Shown: positions 29,031 to 39,028 of the stretch, in pieces
Layout of the letters: each line of letters begins with the position of its first letter
Numbering within the stretch: the first letter of the stretch is position 1
Source of the DNA: QHWT01 sp963755695
GTDB taxonomy: Bacteria; Acidobacteriota; Vicinamibacteria; Vicinamibacterales; 2-12-FULL-66-21
Assembly (NCBI GenBank): GCA_963755695.1
Contig: CAVWLB010000001.1
Coordinates: 682,001-746,000, forward strand
Length of the DNA: 64,000 nucleotides
Direction of reading: 5' to 3'
Translations under genes and position numbers: made by a program
Notes under the pieces: model-generated
Told to the model about the DNA's origin: nothing
The model's database searches: none
Seen by the model: only the letters and a program-made list of their open reading frames with translations

Positions 29031-31230
29031 TCATCGATCGCTCCCACCGGCCGTGGGCGTTCGCGAGCGCGGGGATCCTCGCCCTCGCGGTTGCGGCGTA
29101 CATTCCCTATGCGCTCGCCGCCACGCGCCGTAGCGGGCGGCACGGCACTCGGCCTGGTCTACGGGATCGTCGGCTTCGGCTTCATGGTCGTTCGTCACGC
29201 TGCTGGCCTGCGCAAGAAGTTTCCGATCTGGCGGATCGGCCGCGACGCAGACGTGGATGCGCGGGCACCTCTGGCTCGGCGCCCTGAGCCTGCCGCTGAT
29301 CCTGCTGCACGCCGGATTCCTGTTCGGGCACGGTCTGACGCTCGGTTCTGATGTGGCTGTTCGTCGTCGTCTATGCGAGCGGCGTCTTCGGCGCCTGGCT
29401 GCAGCACACGCATGCCGCGGCGCATCCTGCGCGACGTGCCGATGGAAACGATCTACGAGCAGATCGATCACGTCCGCGAGCAGTTGCTCGACGAAGCGGA
29501 CACGGTCGTCGCCGACGCCACGCGGCGCGCTCGAGGTCGTCGGTGCCGGCCGGCGGCGTCGCGGGCGCGACGACGCTGGCCACGGTGATGCGAATCGGCG
29601 CAGACGATGACGGCGCCGCTGCGCGAGTTCTACCTCAAGGAGATGCGCCCGTTCGTGCAGGCGCCGACCCGCAGCCACCCGCTGGCCGATGAAGCGAGCG
29701 CCGCCGGGCGCTGTTCGGCAAGCTGCGCCCGCTCGCTGCCGGCCTCGCTCGAGCCAGGCCATTGTCGGATCTCGAGAGCATCTGCGAGGAGGAGCGGCAG
29801 CTGCTGCGCCAGGAACGGATGCACGGCTCCTCCACGCCTGGCTGCTCGTCCACGTGCCGCTGTCGTTCGCGCTGATGGCTCTCGCGGTCGCGCATATCGT
29901 CGATGGCGCTGAGATTCTGCATGCGAGTCCGCACAGCGAAGGCAGCTCGCGCAGAGGATCGACCTCAACTACTTCAAGCGTGCGCACGGGCTGCAGGCGG
30001 TGGCGGATACCTGCTGTCGATGGCGATTCTGCCGATCGCGCGTTGCTGTGGTTGCCGGGTATCGCCGCCGCAGGCAGCCGCAAGCCGTACAGCGCCGGTC
30101 CGGTGTCGAGCGCGCACGCCTTCGCCGAGACGAAGTGCGAGGTGTGCCATGCGTCGGCGCGCCGCGACCGCTGGCTTCCGCGCGCACACCATCGGACCAG
30201 GCGTGCCTGACCTGCCACGACGCGCCGGCGCACGCCGCGAACCAGACGGCACCACCCGCCTGCGCGACCTGCCACCAGTGAGCACCGCGGCCGCGTGCAG
30301 CTCGCGAAGGTCGATGACGGCGTGTGTCTGGACTGCCATGGCGATCTGAAGACGACACACGGGTCGCCGACGGTGGCTCCGAGTGTCGGGGCGATTTCCG
30401 TCAGGCCCACCCGGAGTTCGCCGTCAGCCGGGAACGGCGCGCAGGATCCCGGAACCATCTGCGCTTCAACCACGCCGTCCACCTGAAGAAGGAACTGGCG
30501 ATCCGAAGCCTGAAGGGCGTGGAAGTCCTGCAGTGCACCGACTGCCACGAGTCGCGGCATCCGCCGTTCCGCCTGGAGGTGGAACCCAGGCCGGAGGGGT
30601 CGGGGTTGCTGGCGCCGGGCAACTATCCGCAGAACTGCGCCCGCTGCCATCCGCTCGTTCTTCGACGAACGCATCGAGCAGGCGGCGCCGCACGCCAAGC
30701 CGGAAGCCGTGCAGGCGTTCGTGCAGCAGGCGCTCGCGGACCTACATCCCGCGAACCCTGGCGAGATCGCCAAGCCCGACCGGCATCCGCGGCGCGTGCC
30801 GCTGAATTTTCCGCGGCCGCCGGAGCCGCCGGCGCGGAACGCGCAGGAATGGGTGGCGCGCCGTGCGTGCAAACGCGGAGCGGCTGCTCTGGAACAAGAC
30901 CTGCGCAGGTCTGCCACGTCAGAATGGCAGGAAGTGCGGGTGTCCCCCGTTCCGTCCCCACATATGCCGCATCCAACATCACTGCCCGCTGGATGCCGCG
31001 CGCGACATTCGACCACCGGCCGCACCTGATGGTGAAGTGCACGGACTGCCATGCCGCGGACGGCAGCAGCGGACCTCGGACGTCCTGATGCCGAACCAGG
31101 CGACGTGTGCCGACCTGCCATGCGCCGTCAAAAGGGGCGGAAGCGCGCTGCTTCGAGTGCCATCGGTACCACGACTGGAGCAAATCGCACGCGGTGACGT
31201 CCCGCGTTCAAGCTGACGGATTTCAAGTGA
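29027..31230 (+). CDS. Membrane b-type cytochrome fused to a ten-heme c-type cytochrome (frame broken by insertions)
   Basis: About 725 residues. The N-terminal half has five or six transmembrane helices (PWAFASAGILALAVAAYIPY, RGHLWLGALSLPLILLHAGF, VLMWLFVVVYASGVFGAWLQH, LLHAWLLVHVPLSFALMAL) with several helix-borne His (RGH, LLH, LQH, VHV, VAH), suggesting b hemes. Between the helices is a soluble helical segment (PMETIYEQIDHVREQLLDEAD). A last helix (LLSMAILPIALLWL) precedes a periplasmic domain with ten CxxCH: CEVCH, CLTCH, CATCH, CLDCH, CTDCH, CARCH, CAGCH, CTDCH, CADCH and CFECH. Inserted bases are frequent; for example one inside CAGCH and one inside CADCH. GTG start overlaps the previous stop. 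It should carry electrons across the inner membrane. Confidence 0.75.
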
Positions 31231-31245
31231 ACGGAGCAGTCGATC

Positions 31246-32326
31246 ATGAAAGCCATCGTCGTCAGGCCGGGGGAGAACGACAGCATCCACATGCGCGACA
31301 TGCCGGATCCGAAGATGAAGCCGGATCAGGTCGCGGTGAAGATGCTGCGCGTCGGGCTTGTGCGGCGACCGACGCCGAGATCAATCACGGCCTGTACGGC
31401 AAGCCACCCGACGGAGACGAGTTCCTGATCCTCGGGCACGAGAATCTCGGCGTCGTCGAGGAGGTCGGCAAGAAGGTCAAGGGCTGGAAGGTCGGGCGAT
31501 CTCGTCGTCTCCACCGTCCGCCGGCCGTGCGGCGTGTGTCTGCAATGCAAGGCCGGCGAGAACGACATGTGCAGCAGCGGGCAATACACCGAGCGCGGCA
31601 TCATGCGCCGGCACGGCTTCATGGCGCAGTACTACGTCGAATCGCCGCACGTTCCTCAGCAAGATGCCGAAAGGCGTCCGCGATTTCGCCGTGCTGCTCG
31701 AGCCGATGTCGGTCGTCGAGAAGGGCATCGACCATGTGTTCCTGCTCCAGCGCCGGGTGAAGGGCTGGAAACCGAGGCTTGCCATGGTGCTCGGCGGCGG
31801 CCCGATCGGCCTGCTCGCGGCCGCCGTGCTCCGCGCCCGCGGACTGCGCACGATCGTCGTTGCTCGCGAGGATCCGACCGACCTGCGCGCGCAGATCGCG
31901 AAGCAGCTCGGCGCCGAGTATCTCTCTGCCGCCAACAAGACCGTCGAGGAGCTGGCGAAGGAAACGGGGTTTCCCGACGTGGTGATCGAAGCGACCGGAA
32001 ACGCCAGGGTGGTGTTCGATGCGATGCAGATCCTCGGCCCGAACGGGGTGCTCTGTCTGCTCAGCGTCACTGGTGGGCAGACCCTCGCGCAACAGCCGAT
32101 CGATCGGATCAACCAGCGGATCGTGCTTGGCAACCAGGTCGTCTTTGGCAGCGTGAACGCCAACCCGCGTCACTTCGCAATGGGCGTCAAGGATTTCGTG
32201 ACGATCGACAGGAAGTGGCCGGGAGCGCTGAACCGCCTGCTCACCAACCGGATTCCGTGGGAAAACCACAAGTCGTGGTTCAGCGAACGCGGAGGCGGGA
32301 TCAAATCGACGCTCGAAATCTCGTAG
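31246..32326 (+). CDS. Zinc-dependent glucose 1-dehydrogenase-like alcohol dehydrogenase (frameshifts at 5' half)
   Basis: MDR-superfamily enzyme, about 359 residues. Start ATG at 31246 with GGAG upstream. The catalytic zinc site is CGTDAEI with LILGHENLG; the structural region is RRPCGVCLQCKAGENDMC, then GIMRRHGFMAQYY. The Rossmann motif is VLGGGPIGLLAAAVLRARG. The C-terminal part matches archaeal/bacterial glucose or galactose 1-dehydrogenases (NPRHFAMGVKDF, GALNRLL). Four inserted bases (near 31350, 31359, 31496 and 31650) break the first 400 bases. It lies 15 bases after the redox operon and may supply its NAD(P)H. Confidence 0.85.
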
Positions 32327-32344
32327 GTCGGCCCGATCGGACCA

Positions 32345-34777
32345 CTAGGCTCGGAGCGCCACCACCGGGTCGACCCGCAACGCCCGCCGCGCCGGGAGCC
32401 AGCTCGCGAGCAACGACACCACGAGCAGCGTGGCGGCAGAGACGATCCATGCGAGCGGATCCCATGGACTGACGGCGTACAACACCGTGCTCAGAGCGTG
32501 AACCGCGAGAACCGCGCATCCCAGGCCGATTGCCACGCCGGTCACCGCAAGGGTCACTCCCTGACGCAGCACCAGGCCGACCACGTCGCCAGCGGACGCG
32601 CCGAGCGCCATCCGTACACCAAACTCGTTCAGCCGCTGCGCGACGCCGTGCGCGAGCAGACCGTAGACGCCGATGCCGGCAAGGGTCAGTGCGATACCGG
32701 CAAAGAGACCCAGCAGCCACGTTCTGAATCGCGGCTGCGACACCGATGCCGAGAGCACCTCGTCGAGCGTGCGCACGTTGGCGACCGGTTGATCGCGGTC
32801 GATGTCGCGCACGATCTCGCGCACCGCCGGCGCCGCATCGGCGGGCTTGTTCGTCGTTCGCACGACCAGTGTCACGTTCGCATACATGCGTTGCAGGAAC
32901 TGATCGGGATACTGCGCGTAGGGCACGTACATCTCGGACTTGGCTTCCGCATCCGGTTGCTGGAGGACGTCACCGACGACTCCGACGATTTCCATGTAAG
33001 GAAAGTGCGGGTCGGGATCCGGCACGGTGCCGAGCTGAATCCGTTGGCCGATCGGGTCGACGTGCGAGAAATGCTGTCTTGCCATGGTCTCGTTGATCAC
33101 GATCACTGGTGGCGCGGCTTGGCGATCGCGCGCATCGAGCAGCCGGCCCCGCTTCAACGGAATCCCCAGTGTCTGGAAGTACTGCCCGGTGACGGCGCGG
33201 TAGCCGGCCATCGTGTACTGATCGGGCCCTGCCGGCGGACGTCCCTTGATGTTGAAATGGATCGTTGCTCCGCCGCCGCTCATCGGCAGCATGGTCGTCG
33301 CCGCCGCCGCACGCACGCCGGGCAGTGACGTCAGCCGCTCGAGCACCCGATCCACGACCGCGGTGCGCAGTTCGTCGCTGGTGTACTTCGCTCCCGACAG
33401 CGGCAGCTCCGCCGCGAGCGTGCGATCGGCGTCGAAACCGGGAGAGACCTGCTGGAGCCGTGCAAAGCTCCGGATCAACAGCGCTGCACCGATCGTCAGC
33501 ACGACCGTCACCGCGATCTCGGTGACCACGAGTGCGGCGCGTGCGCGACGCTGCCAGACGCCACCGCCGATCCCGGATCGCCCTGCTTCGTTGAGCGCTT
33601 CGCGCACGTCGACGCGGACGGACTGGAACGCGGGAACCAGCCCGAACAGGACGCCCGCCGTCAGCGCCACCGCAAACGTGAACACGACAACGCGGAAGTC
33701 GACGGCGACGGCGTCGGCGCGCGGAAGCGTCGGTCCGACGAGTTGTACCAGTACGGGCACCGCGAAGGCGGCGAGAACCAGCCCTGCCGCCCCGCCTGCC
33801 AGCGACAGCAGCACGCTTTCCGCCAGCAGATGACCGATGACGCGTCGGTGGCTGGCGCCAAGGGCAATTCTGACGGCCACGTCACGCCTCCGGCTCAAGC
33901 CACGCGCCAGGAGCAACCCGGCGACGTTGATACAGGCAATGAGCAGCACGCCGGCGACGGCCGCAAGCAGCACGAGCAATGCCGTGCGCACACCCTGGAT
34001 CATCACCTCCTGCGCGCGCGTCACGAACATCGTCGTTTGGTTGTTCGTTTCTGGATAGGCCTTCTCGAGCCGTGCGGCAATCGCCGCGACTTCGGTTCGA
34101 GCCTGGTCGATCGAGGCCCCATCCTTCAATCGGGCGAGCGGAAGAATGCCCGGATGCCACCCCCGATCCTCGGGCTGGACGGCGATGAACGGGCCCAGCG
34201 GCACGAAGACGTCTGCGTTCTGGAACAGCCGGAATCGTGCCGGGAGCACGCCGATGATGGTCGACGGACGGCCATCGAGCAGCACGCGTTCGCCGAGCAC
34301 GGCCCGTCCGCCGAACCGCGCCTGCCAAATCCCGTGACTCAGGATGGCCACCGCCTCGCCGCCAGCCTTGTCTTCTTCCGCCGAGAACGGCCGCCCGATC
34401 TCCGGAGCGATTCCGAGCATCGGCAGCAGGTCGGCACTGAGCATCTTGGCGGTGACCCGCTGCGGTTCGTCGCCGCCGCTCATGTTCACCGTCGTGTTGC
34501 GGAACGCGCCGCACGCCTGGAAGGATCGCGCCTCGTCGCACACATCCCGGAAGTTCTCCGCGGACAACGAGAGCAGCGGAAACTGCGGCGTGTGCTCGTT
34601 GATCATCACGACGCGATCGGCGTCTCGAAACGGAAGCGGCCGCAGCATCACGGCATCCACGACGCTGAAGATGGCGGAGTTGGCTCCGACGCCAAGCGCA
34701 ATGGTCAGGACGGCGATCGTGGTGAACCCGGGTTGCTTGACGAGCGCGCGGAAGGCCAGCCGAAATTCGCGAATCAC
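32345..34777 (-). CDS. ADOP-type MacB/FtsX permease
   Basis: Intact 810-residue permease of the acidobacterial orphan family. Start taken as GTG at 34777 (VIREFRLAFRALVKQPGFT), where the family N-terminus begins. The first helix is IAVLTIALGVGANSAIFSVVD. The first periplasmic domain covers about residues 50-270, then FtsX core LLIACINVAGLLLARGLSRRRDVAVRIALGASHRR. The second half repeats the plan with LVVTEIAVTVVLTIGAALLIRSF and ends LPARRALRVDPVVALRA. The duplicated architecture and the missing ATPase gene are the ADOP hallmarks. Only distantly similar in sequence to the copy at 7401-9867. Substrate unknown. Confidence 0.9.
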   Translation of the reverse strand: MIREFRLAFRALVKQPGFTTIAVLTIALGVGANSAIFSVVDAVMLRPLPFRDADRVVMINEHTPQFPLLSLSAENFRDVCDEARSFQACGAFRNTTVNMSGGDEPQRVTAKMLSADLLPMLGIAPEIGRPFSAEEDKAGGEAVAILSHGIWQARFGGRAVLGERVLLDGRPSTIIGVLPARFRLFQNADVFVPLGPFIAVQPEDRGWHPGILPLARLKDGASIDQARTEVAAIAARLEKAYPETNNQTTMFVTRAQEVMIQGVRTALLVLLAAVAGVLLIACINVAGLLLARGLSRRRDVAVRIALGASHRRVIGHLLAESVLLSLAGGAAGLVLAAFAVPVLVQLVGPTLPRADAVAVDFRVVVFTFAVALTAGVLFGLVPAFQSVRVDVREALNEAGRSGIGGGVWQRRARAALVVTEIAVTVVLTIGAALLIRSFARLQQVSPGFDADRTLAAELPLSGAKYTSDELRTAVVDRVLERLTSLPGVRAAAATTMLPMSGGGATIHFNIKGRPPAGPDQYTMAGYRAVTGQYFQTLGIPLKRGRLLDARDRQAAPPVIVINETMARQHFSHVDPIGQRIQLGTVPDPDPHFPYMEIVGVVGDVLQQPDAEAKSEMYVPYAQYPDQFLQRMYANVTLVVRTTNKPADAAPAVREIVRDIDRDQPVANVRTLDEVLSASVSQPRFRTWLLGLFAGIALTLAGIGVYGLLAHGVAQRLNEFGVRMALGASAGDVVGLVLRQGVTLAVTGVAIGLGCAVLAVHALSTVLYAVSPWDPLAWIVSAATLLVVSLLASWLPARRALRVDPVVALRA

Positions 34778-35098
34778 CAGGCCAGCGTAGACGCCGGATC
34801 CGGAGGCGTCAACGTGGCTGGGACGTGTACCGCCGGTGGACCTGGCTGTCGCATTGCGGAACATCGGGCCGCAAAGCTATCGATTTCAGCGTTTTACAAC
34901 CAAGGATCATCTTGAATCCGTGCGTCCGTGTTGCAGAACGGAACAAAGGCCCAGAATTGTCTCTCACTGAGAGCGGCCTCGAGCGCTCCAATTAGTCGCT
35001 GATAGTCAACCACTTACGAGGTCACGTACGTCTGCCGTCCAGCTGGACTGGTCCTTGCCAAAGTTCGAGCGCAGTTTCAACGCGGGACATTGCTGCTC
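34778..35098. other. Divergent promoter region, 320 bp
   Basis: No gene seen. A perfect 12-bp palindrome GTCCAGCTGGAC at about 35037-35048 lies 50 bases before the subtilase start and could be an operator. No repeat array is present, unlike many other gaps in this window. Confidence 0.4.
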
Positions 35099-36826
35099 AT
35101 GAAGCGAACCACTGCTGCCTTTGCCGTCGCCGTCGTCAGCCTGATGGCTGGTTTGGTCTCCTCGGTGTCGGGCCAACACGGGCCGACGCTGTCGCAGGAC
35201 CTTGCCGCGCATCCGGCGGGCCAGCACGGACACCGTGTCATCGTGCAGGCGGACCCCGGCGCGCTCGCATCGCTCCGCGGCCGCGGTCTTGGAGTGCTGC
35301 GGCGGCAGGTGCAAGGCGCCGTGGCGATGGAAGTCTCCGACGAGCAACTCGAGGCGCTCTCTCGCAATCCGGCTCTTGCGCACATCTCCGGCGACCTGCG
35401 CGTGTTCGGTGACATGGCCGTCACCAACAAGGTCACGGGGGCGAGCAGCGTCTGGCAGGGGACGGGCGGCCTGCTGGGGATCGGGAGCATTCCGGGCTAC
35501 AACGGATCCGGGACAACGGTCGCAGTTGTCGATTCCGGGATCGCGCCGCACACCGCGCTCGGCTCTCGGGTCATCGCGCGAGTCAATCTGGTCTCCGACG
35601 AGCCGCACACGTCCGGTGATCCATACGGACACGGCACCCACGTTGCCGGGATCATCGGCGGCAACACCACGGCCGCAAAATTCGTGACGCCAGGCTTCGC
35701 CGGTGGCTCGGCACCGGACGTGAGCCTGGTCGACGTGCGGGTTCTGGGTCGAGACGGCTCGGGACTGACCAGCGACGTCATCGCGGGGATCGACTGGGCG
35801 ATCGCGAATCGTCTGACCTACAAGATCCGGGTGATCAACCTGTCGCTCGGGCACACCGTCGCCGAGCCGGCAGCAGCCGATCCGTTGTGTCAGGCCGTCG
35901 AGCGCGCGGTTGCGCAGGGCATCGTCGTAGTGGCGTCAGCCGGCAATTACGGACAGACCGAGACCGGAGCGCCGATTCTCGGTGGCATCACCTCGCCCGG
36001 CAACTCTCCGTTCGCAATCACCGTCGGGGCGATCGACACGAACGGGACCGCGGAGACATCCGACGACAAGATCGCTCCGTATAGTTCGCGTGGCCCGACG
36101 AAGTACGATCTCACGGTCAAGCCAGACGTGCTGGCGCCCGGCACGCGGATCGTATCGCTCGAATCCGAGAAGTCATACCTGAGTGCCACCTATCCGCAAT
36201 GGCACGTGGCCGGCAGCGGCAACAATGCCTACCTGCGCTTGAGCGGAACCAGCATGGCCGCGCCCGTCGTCAGCGGTGGGGTGGCGTTGCTGCTCGATGC
36301 GCAGCCGTCGCTCTCGCCCGCGCAGGTGAAGATGGCGCTGCAGATGGGCGCGCGCTACTCGACAACCGGCGGTCTGATTGGCGGCGGCGCGGGCACCGTG
36401 TACTTCCCGCAAACGCTGCGGATCGCGCAGAGCGGTCTCGTTCCGAATCTGTTGAACACCGTGAGCAGTGTGCTCGGCCAGGGCTCCGGTGCCGCGTTCA
36501 GCGACGACGGATCGCTGACGGATCGCCTTTACAACCGGACCGGTCTACGACTTTTGAAGATCCTCGATCTCGGCTGGCTGTTCCAGAGCGCCGACCACGC
36601 GGAGTGGGGTGTGTTGAATCTCCTGGGCCTTTCGAACCCGCTCGCCGGGCTGCCGGTGAATCGGCTGGTCTGGGGCGAGGTTGCCGGATGGAGCGACAGC
36701 TACGTTGTCGTCTGGGGCAGCAGGATCGAGTCCCCCTCGGGACAGGTGGTCGTCTGGGGCAGTAGTGACTACACCGACGGCGAGGTTGTCGTGTGGGGCA
36801 GCTCCGTCGTGAAGGATGGACGGTAG
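35099..36826 (+). CDS. Secreted S8 subtilisin-like protease with VVVWGS repeats
   Basis: 575 residues. Signal peptide MKRTTAAFAVAVVSLMAGLVSSVSG, then an I9-like propeptide (residues about 30-105). The triad is Asp145 region VAVVDSGIAPH, His178 region PYGHGTHVAGIIGG and Ser385 region LSGTSMAAPVVSGGVALL, with the oxyanion Asn in VVVASAGNYG. The C-terminal 60 residues carry repeated short units (RLVWGE, VVVWGSR, VVVWGSS, VVVWGSS), a feature of acidobacterial surface subtilases; their role is unknown. ATG at 35099 is preferred over an in-frame TTG at 35090. The next gene starts 2 bases after the stop. Confidence 0.9.
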   Translation: MKRTTAAFAVAVVSLMAGLVSSVSGQHGPTLSQDLAAHPAGQHGHRVIVQADPGALASLRGRGLGVLRRQVQGAVAMEVSDEQLEALSRNPALAHISGDLRVFGDMAVTNKVTGASSVWQGTGGLLGIGSIPGYNGSGTTVAVVDSGIAPHTALGSRVIARVNLVSDEPHTSGDPYGHGTHVAGIIGGNTTAAKFVTPGFAGGSAPDVSLVDVRVLGRDGSGLTSDVIAGIDWAIANRLTYKIRVINLSLGHTVAEPAAADPLCQAVERAVAQGIVVVASAGNYGQTETGAPILGGITSPGNSPFAITVGAIDTNGTAETSDDKIAPYSSRGPTKYDLTVKPDVLAPGTRIVSLESEKSYLSATYPQWHVAGSGNNAYLRLSGTSMAAPVVSGGVALLLDAQPSLSPAQVKMALQMGARYSTTGGLIGGGAGTVYFPQTLRIAQSGLVPNLLNTVSSVLGQGSGAAFSDDGSLTDRLYNRTGLRLLKILDLGWLFQSADHAEWGVLNLLGLSNPLAGLPVNRLVWGEVAGWSDSYVVVWGSRIESPSGQVVVWGSSDYTDGEVVVWGSSVVKDGR

Positions 36827-36827
36827 C

Positions 36828-38855
36828 ATGAAACCGACGTCCGGTCCGGCACGCTTGTCGACGGAAGGTCGCGCGTTCATCGCGACCGTGTCGATCTGCG
36901 GTCTCGTCGTGGCGTCGTGGTGTGCGTGGACGATCGTTCACACGCCGCCGCCGCCGGCCTGGCTGGCCTTTGCGGCGCTGACGCTCGCCAGCGCGAGCCT
37001 CACGTTGAAGATTCCTTCGATCAACTCGACGCTTGCGGTATCCGAGATTTTTGCACTTGCCGCGATCCTCCTGTTTGGTCCGGCCCCCGGCGCGTTCTCC
37101 TTTGCGTGCCTTGGTATCGTGCTTTCGCTGCGTGGACGACTTACGTGGCAGCGCATGATCCTGATCGTCTTCAATCTTGGCAATCTGGCAATCTCCGGTT
37201 GGGTGTGTGGGACCGTCTTCTTCGCCGTGTCCGGATCGGCGCCGCTTTCCCAGGGCAGCGGCCACTACGGAGCGCTCATTCCAGCGCTCTCGGTGACGAC
37301 GGCCACCTACTTCCTGCTCAACAGCGGTCTGACCGCATGCGCGGTTGCGGCTGAATCGGGGCAGCCGTTCGTCGCGCTGTGGCGTACCCATTTCCTTCCA
37401 CTGGCGCCGAGCTACCTGGCAGGCGCATCGGTCTCGCTGATTCTCGTCGTCGTGATGCGCGAGGGGCAGTTGATGGCGTTCGCGCTGGTCCTGCCGCTCC
37501 TGTTCATTTCGTACCTGACCGTGCGGTCATCGTTCGGCCGCGTGGAGGACTCGAAAGTCCACGTTACCCAGCTCAATCGCCTGCTGCTCTCCACGGTCGA
37601 GACGCTGGCGACGGCGATCGACGCGAAGGACGAGGTGACGCACGATCACGTGCGGCGCGTGCAGCAGGGCACGCTCGCACTGGCGCGCCTGCTGGGTGTC
37701 TCGGATACCGAGATGCTGAAGGCGATCGAGGCGGCGGCGCTTCTGCACGACACCGGCAAGATCGCGGTGCCGGAGCACATCCTGAACAAGCCGGGCAAGC
37801 TGACGCCCGCCGAGTTCGAGAAGATGAAGCGCCACGCGCCGATCGGCGCGGAGATCCTCTCGTCGATCGAATTCCCCTATCCGGTCGTGCCGATCGTGCG
37901 CCACCATCACGAGAACTGGGACGGCACGGGGTATCCCGACGGCCTGCGCGGAGCGGAGATTCCGCTCGGCGCGCGCATCCTGTCGGTCGTCGACTGCTTC
38001 GACGCGCTGACGTCGGATCGTCCATACCGCCGCCGCATGACCGAAGAACAGGCGCTCACCATCCTGCGTGATCGGCGCGGCACGATGTACGACCCGCTGG
38101 TCGTCGACACGTTCACCGAGAACTACAGGCAGATCATGCCGGCGGCCAACAGCGCTCCGCACCCGGCGGCGCGGGCGATAGGCGACGCGCGGGCTCAGGA
38201 CCGCGCCGAGCGGGACCAGGCACGCGAGGTGGCGGCGCCTTCGTCCGCCGTGGTCAACGACACGCTGCTGGCGGTCACGAGCCTGTCGCGCGCGATGACC
38301 GGGGATGCAACGATCATCGACGTCGGCTCGCTGATGTGGATGATCGTGCGGCAGGTGCTGCCGTGTCAGTCGATGGCCATTTTCCTCGTCGATGAACAGC
38401 ACGACGAGGTGGCAGTGCGATTCGCCGCCGGCGCGCACGCGCACGTGTTGCGGAGCGTCACGAGACCAACCGGAACGGGCATCGCCGGGTGGGTCGCGGT
38501 GAACGCGAGGCCGGCCGTCAACGCCGACGCCGCGCTCGATCTCGGGCTTCGGGCGATGGAACTGACACCGCAACTCCGCTCGTGCCTGGCGGTGCCGCTG
38601 ATGGACAGCGAGGCCCTCGTCGCGGTCCTCGCGCTCTACGGCGACAAGGCGGGTGCGTTCTCGGACGACGATGTGCGGCTGGTCGAACTGCTGGCGCCCC
38701 GCCTGGCGTCTGCGCTGGTGGTGCCGGCGATGGACGAGGAGGAGGAAGGGTTCGTCGCCGCCGCTGCGTCGGTTGCCGGGGTCGGCTGCGGCCCGGCGCA
38801 GAAGTCGGGTCTCAAGCTGGTCAAGCCACTCCCCAGAAGCCCGGAGCCGGCGTGA
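36828..38855 (+). CDS. Membrane HD-GYP phosphodiesterase with C-terminal GAF domain
   Basis: 675 residues. N-terminal membrane sensor with seven or eight helices (about 18-235). The HD-GYP domain (about 245-430) has all signature parts: THDHVRRV, LLHDTGKIAVPEHILNKPG (HD at about 307), HHENWDGTGYPDGLRG (GYP at about 365) and FDALTSDRPYR. The GAF domain lies at about 480-625 (SMAIFLVDEQHDEVAVRFAAG). It should hydrolyse cyclic di-GMP in response to a membrane or ligand signal. It starts 2 bases after the protease stop, so the two are probably co-transcribed. No GGDEF partner is in the window. Confidence 0.9.
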   Translation: MKPTSGPARLSTEGRAFIATVSICGLVVASWCAWTIVHTPPPPAWLAFAALTLASASLTLKIPSINSTLAVSEIFALAAILLFGPAPGAFSFACLGIVLSLRGRLTWQRMILIVFNLGNLAISGWVCGTVFFAVSGSAPLSQGSGHYGALIPALSVTTATYFLLNSGLTACAVAAESGQPFVALWRTHFLPLAPSYLAGASVSLILVVVMREGQLMAFALVLPLLFISYLTVRSSFGRVEDSKVHVTQLNRLLLSTVETLATAIDAKDEVTHDHVRRVQQGTLALARLLGVSDTEMLKAIEAAALLHDTGKIAVPEHILNKPGKLTPAEFEKMKRHAPIGAEILSSIEFPYPVVPIVRHHHENWDGTGYPDGLRGAEIPLGARILSVVDCFDALTSDRPYRRRMTEEQALTILRDRRGTMYDPLVVDTFTENYRQIMPAANSAPHPAARAIGDARAQDRAERDQAREVAAPSSAVVNDTLLAVTSLSRAMTGDATIIDVGSLMWMIVRQVLPCQSMAIFLVDEQHDEVAVRFAAGAHAHVLRSVTRPTGTGIAGWVAVNARPAVNADAALDLGLRAMELTPQLRSCLAVPLMDSEALVAVLALYGDKAGAFSDDDVRLVELLAPRLASALVVPAMDEEEEGFVAAAASVAGVGCGPAQKSGLKLVKPLPRSPEPA

Positions 38856-38949
38856 TTCGCACGGCTCAGGGCTAGGACTCACGGCGCCGACTCCGGCGAG
38901 TCGGTTGTGGAGGGGGTTGCCTCAGGCAGGGGGGCAGCCCGGGCCGGGG

Positions 38950-39002
38950 ACGGGGACGCTCACAGTTCGTCTCGGATTGGGACGAAGTGTGAGTGTCCCC
39001 GT
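38950..39002. repeat. REP-like palindrome between convergent genes
   Basis: A 22-bp arm starting ACGGGGACGCTCACA pairs with the arm ending GTGAGTGTCCCCGT, with two mismatched positions, one of them a G-T pair. The GTGTCCCCGT end resembles palindromes associated with RAYT (TnpA-REP) transposases, none of which is in the window. Lying between two stops, it could act as a bidirectional terminator. Confidence 0.75.
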
Positions 39003-39028
39003 TTCCGAACCTTTACCCGTTCATTCCG

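Noticed and set aside
25005..31230. A hydrogenase operon
   Set aside because: The diaphorase-like subunits are present, but there is no NiFe or FeFe catalytic subunit, maturation protease or Hyp gene in the window.
33743..34915. A 390-codon plus-strand open frame
   Set aside because: It is antisense to an intact ADOP permease gene whose sequence is clearly conserved; long antisense frames are normal at this GC content. The same applies at 12779-14524, 52216-53127, 60730-61647 and 37527-38882.
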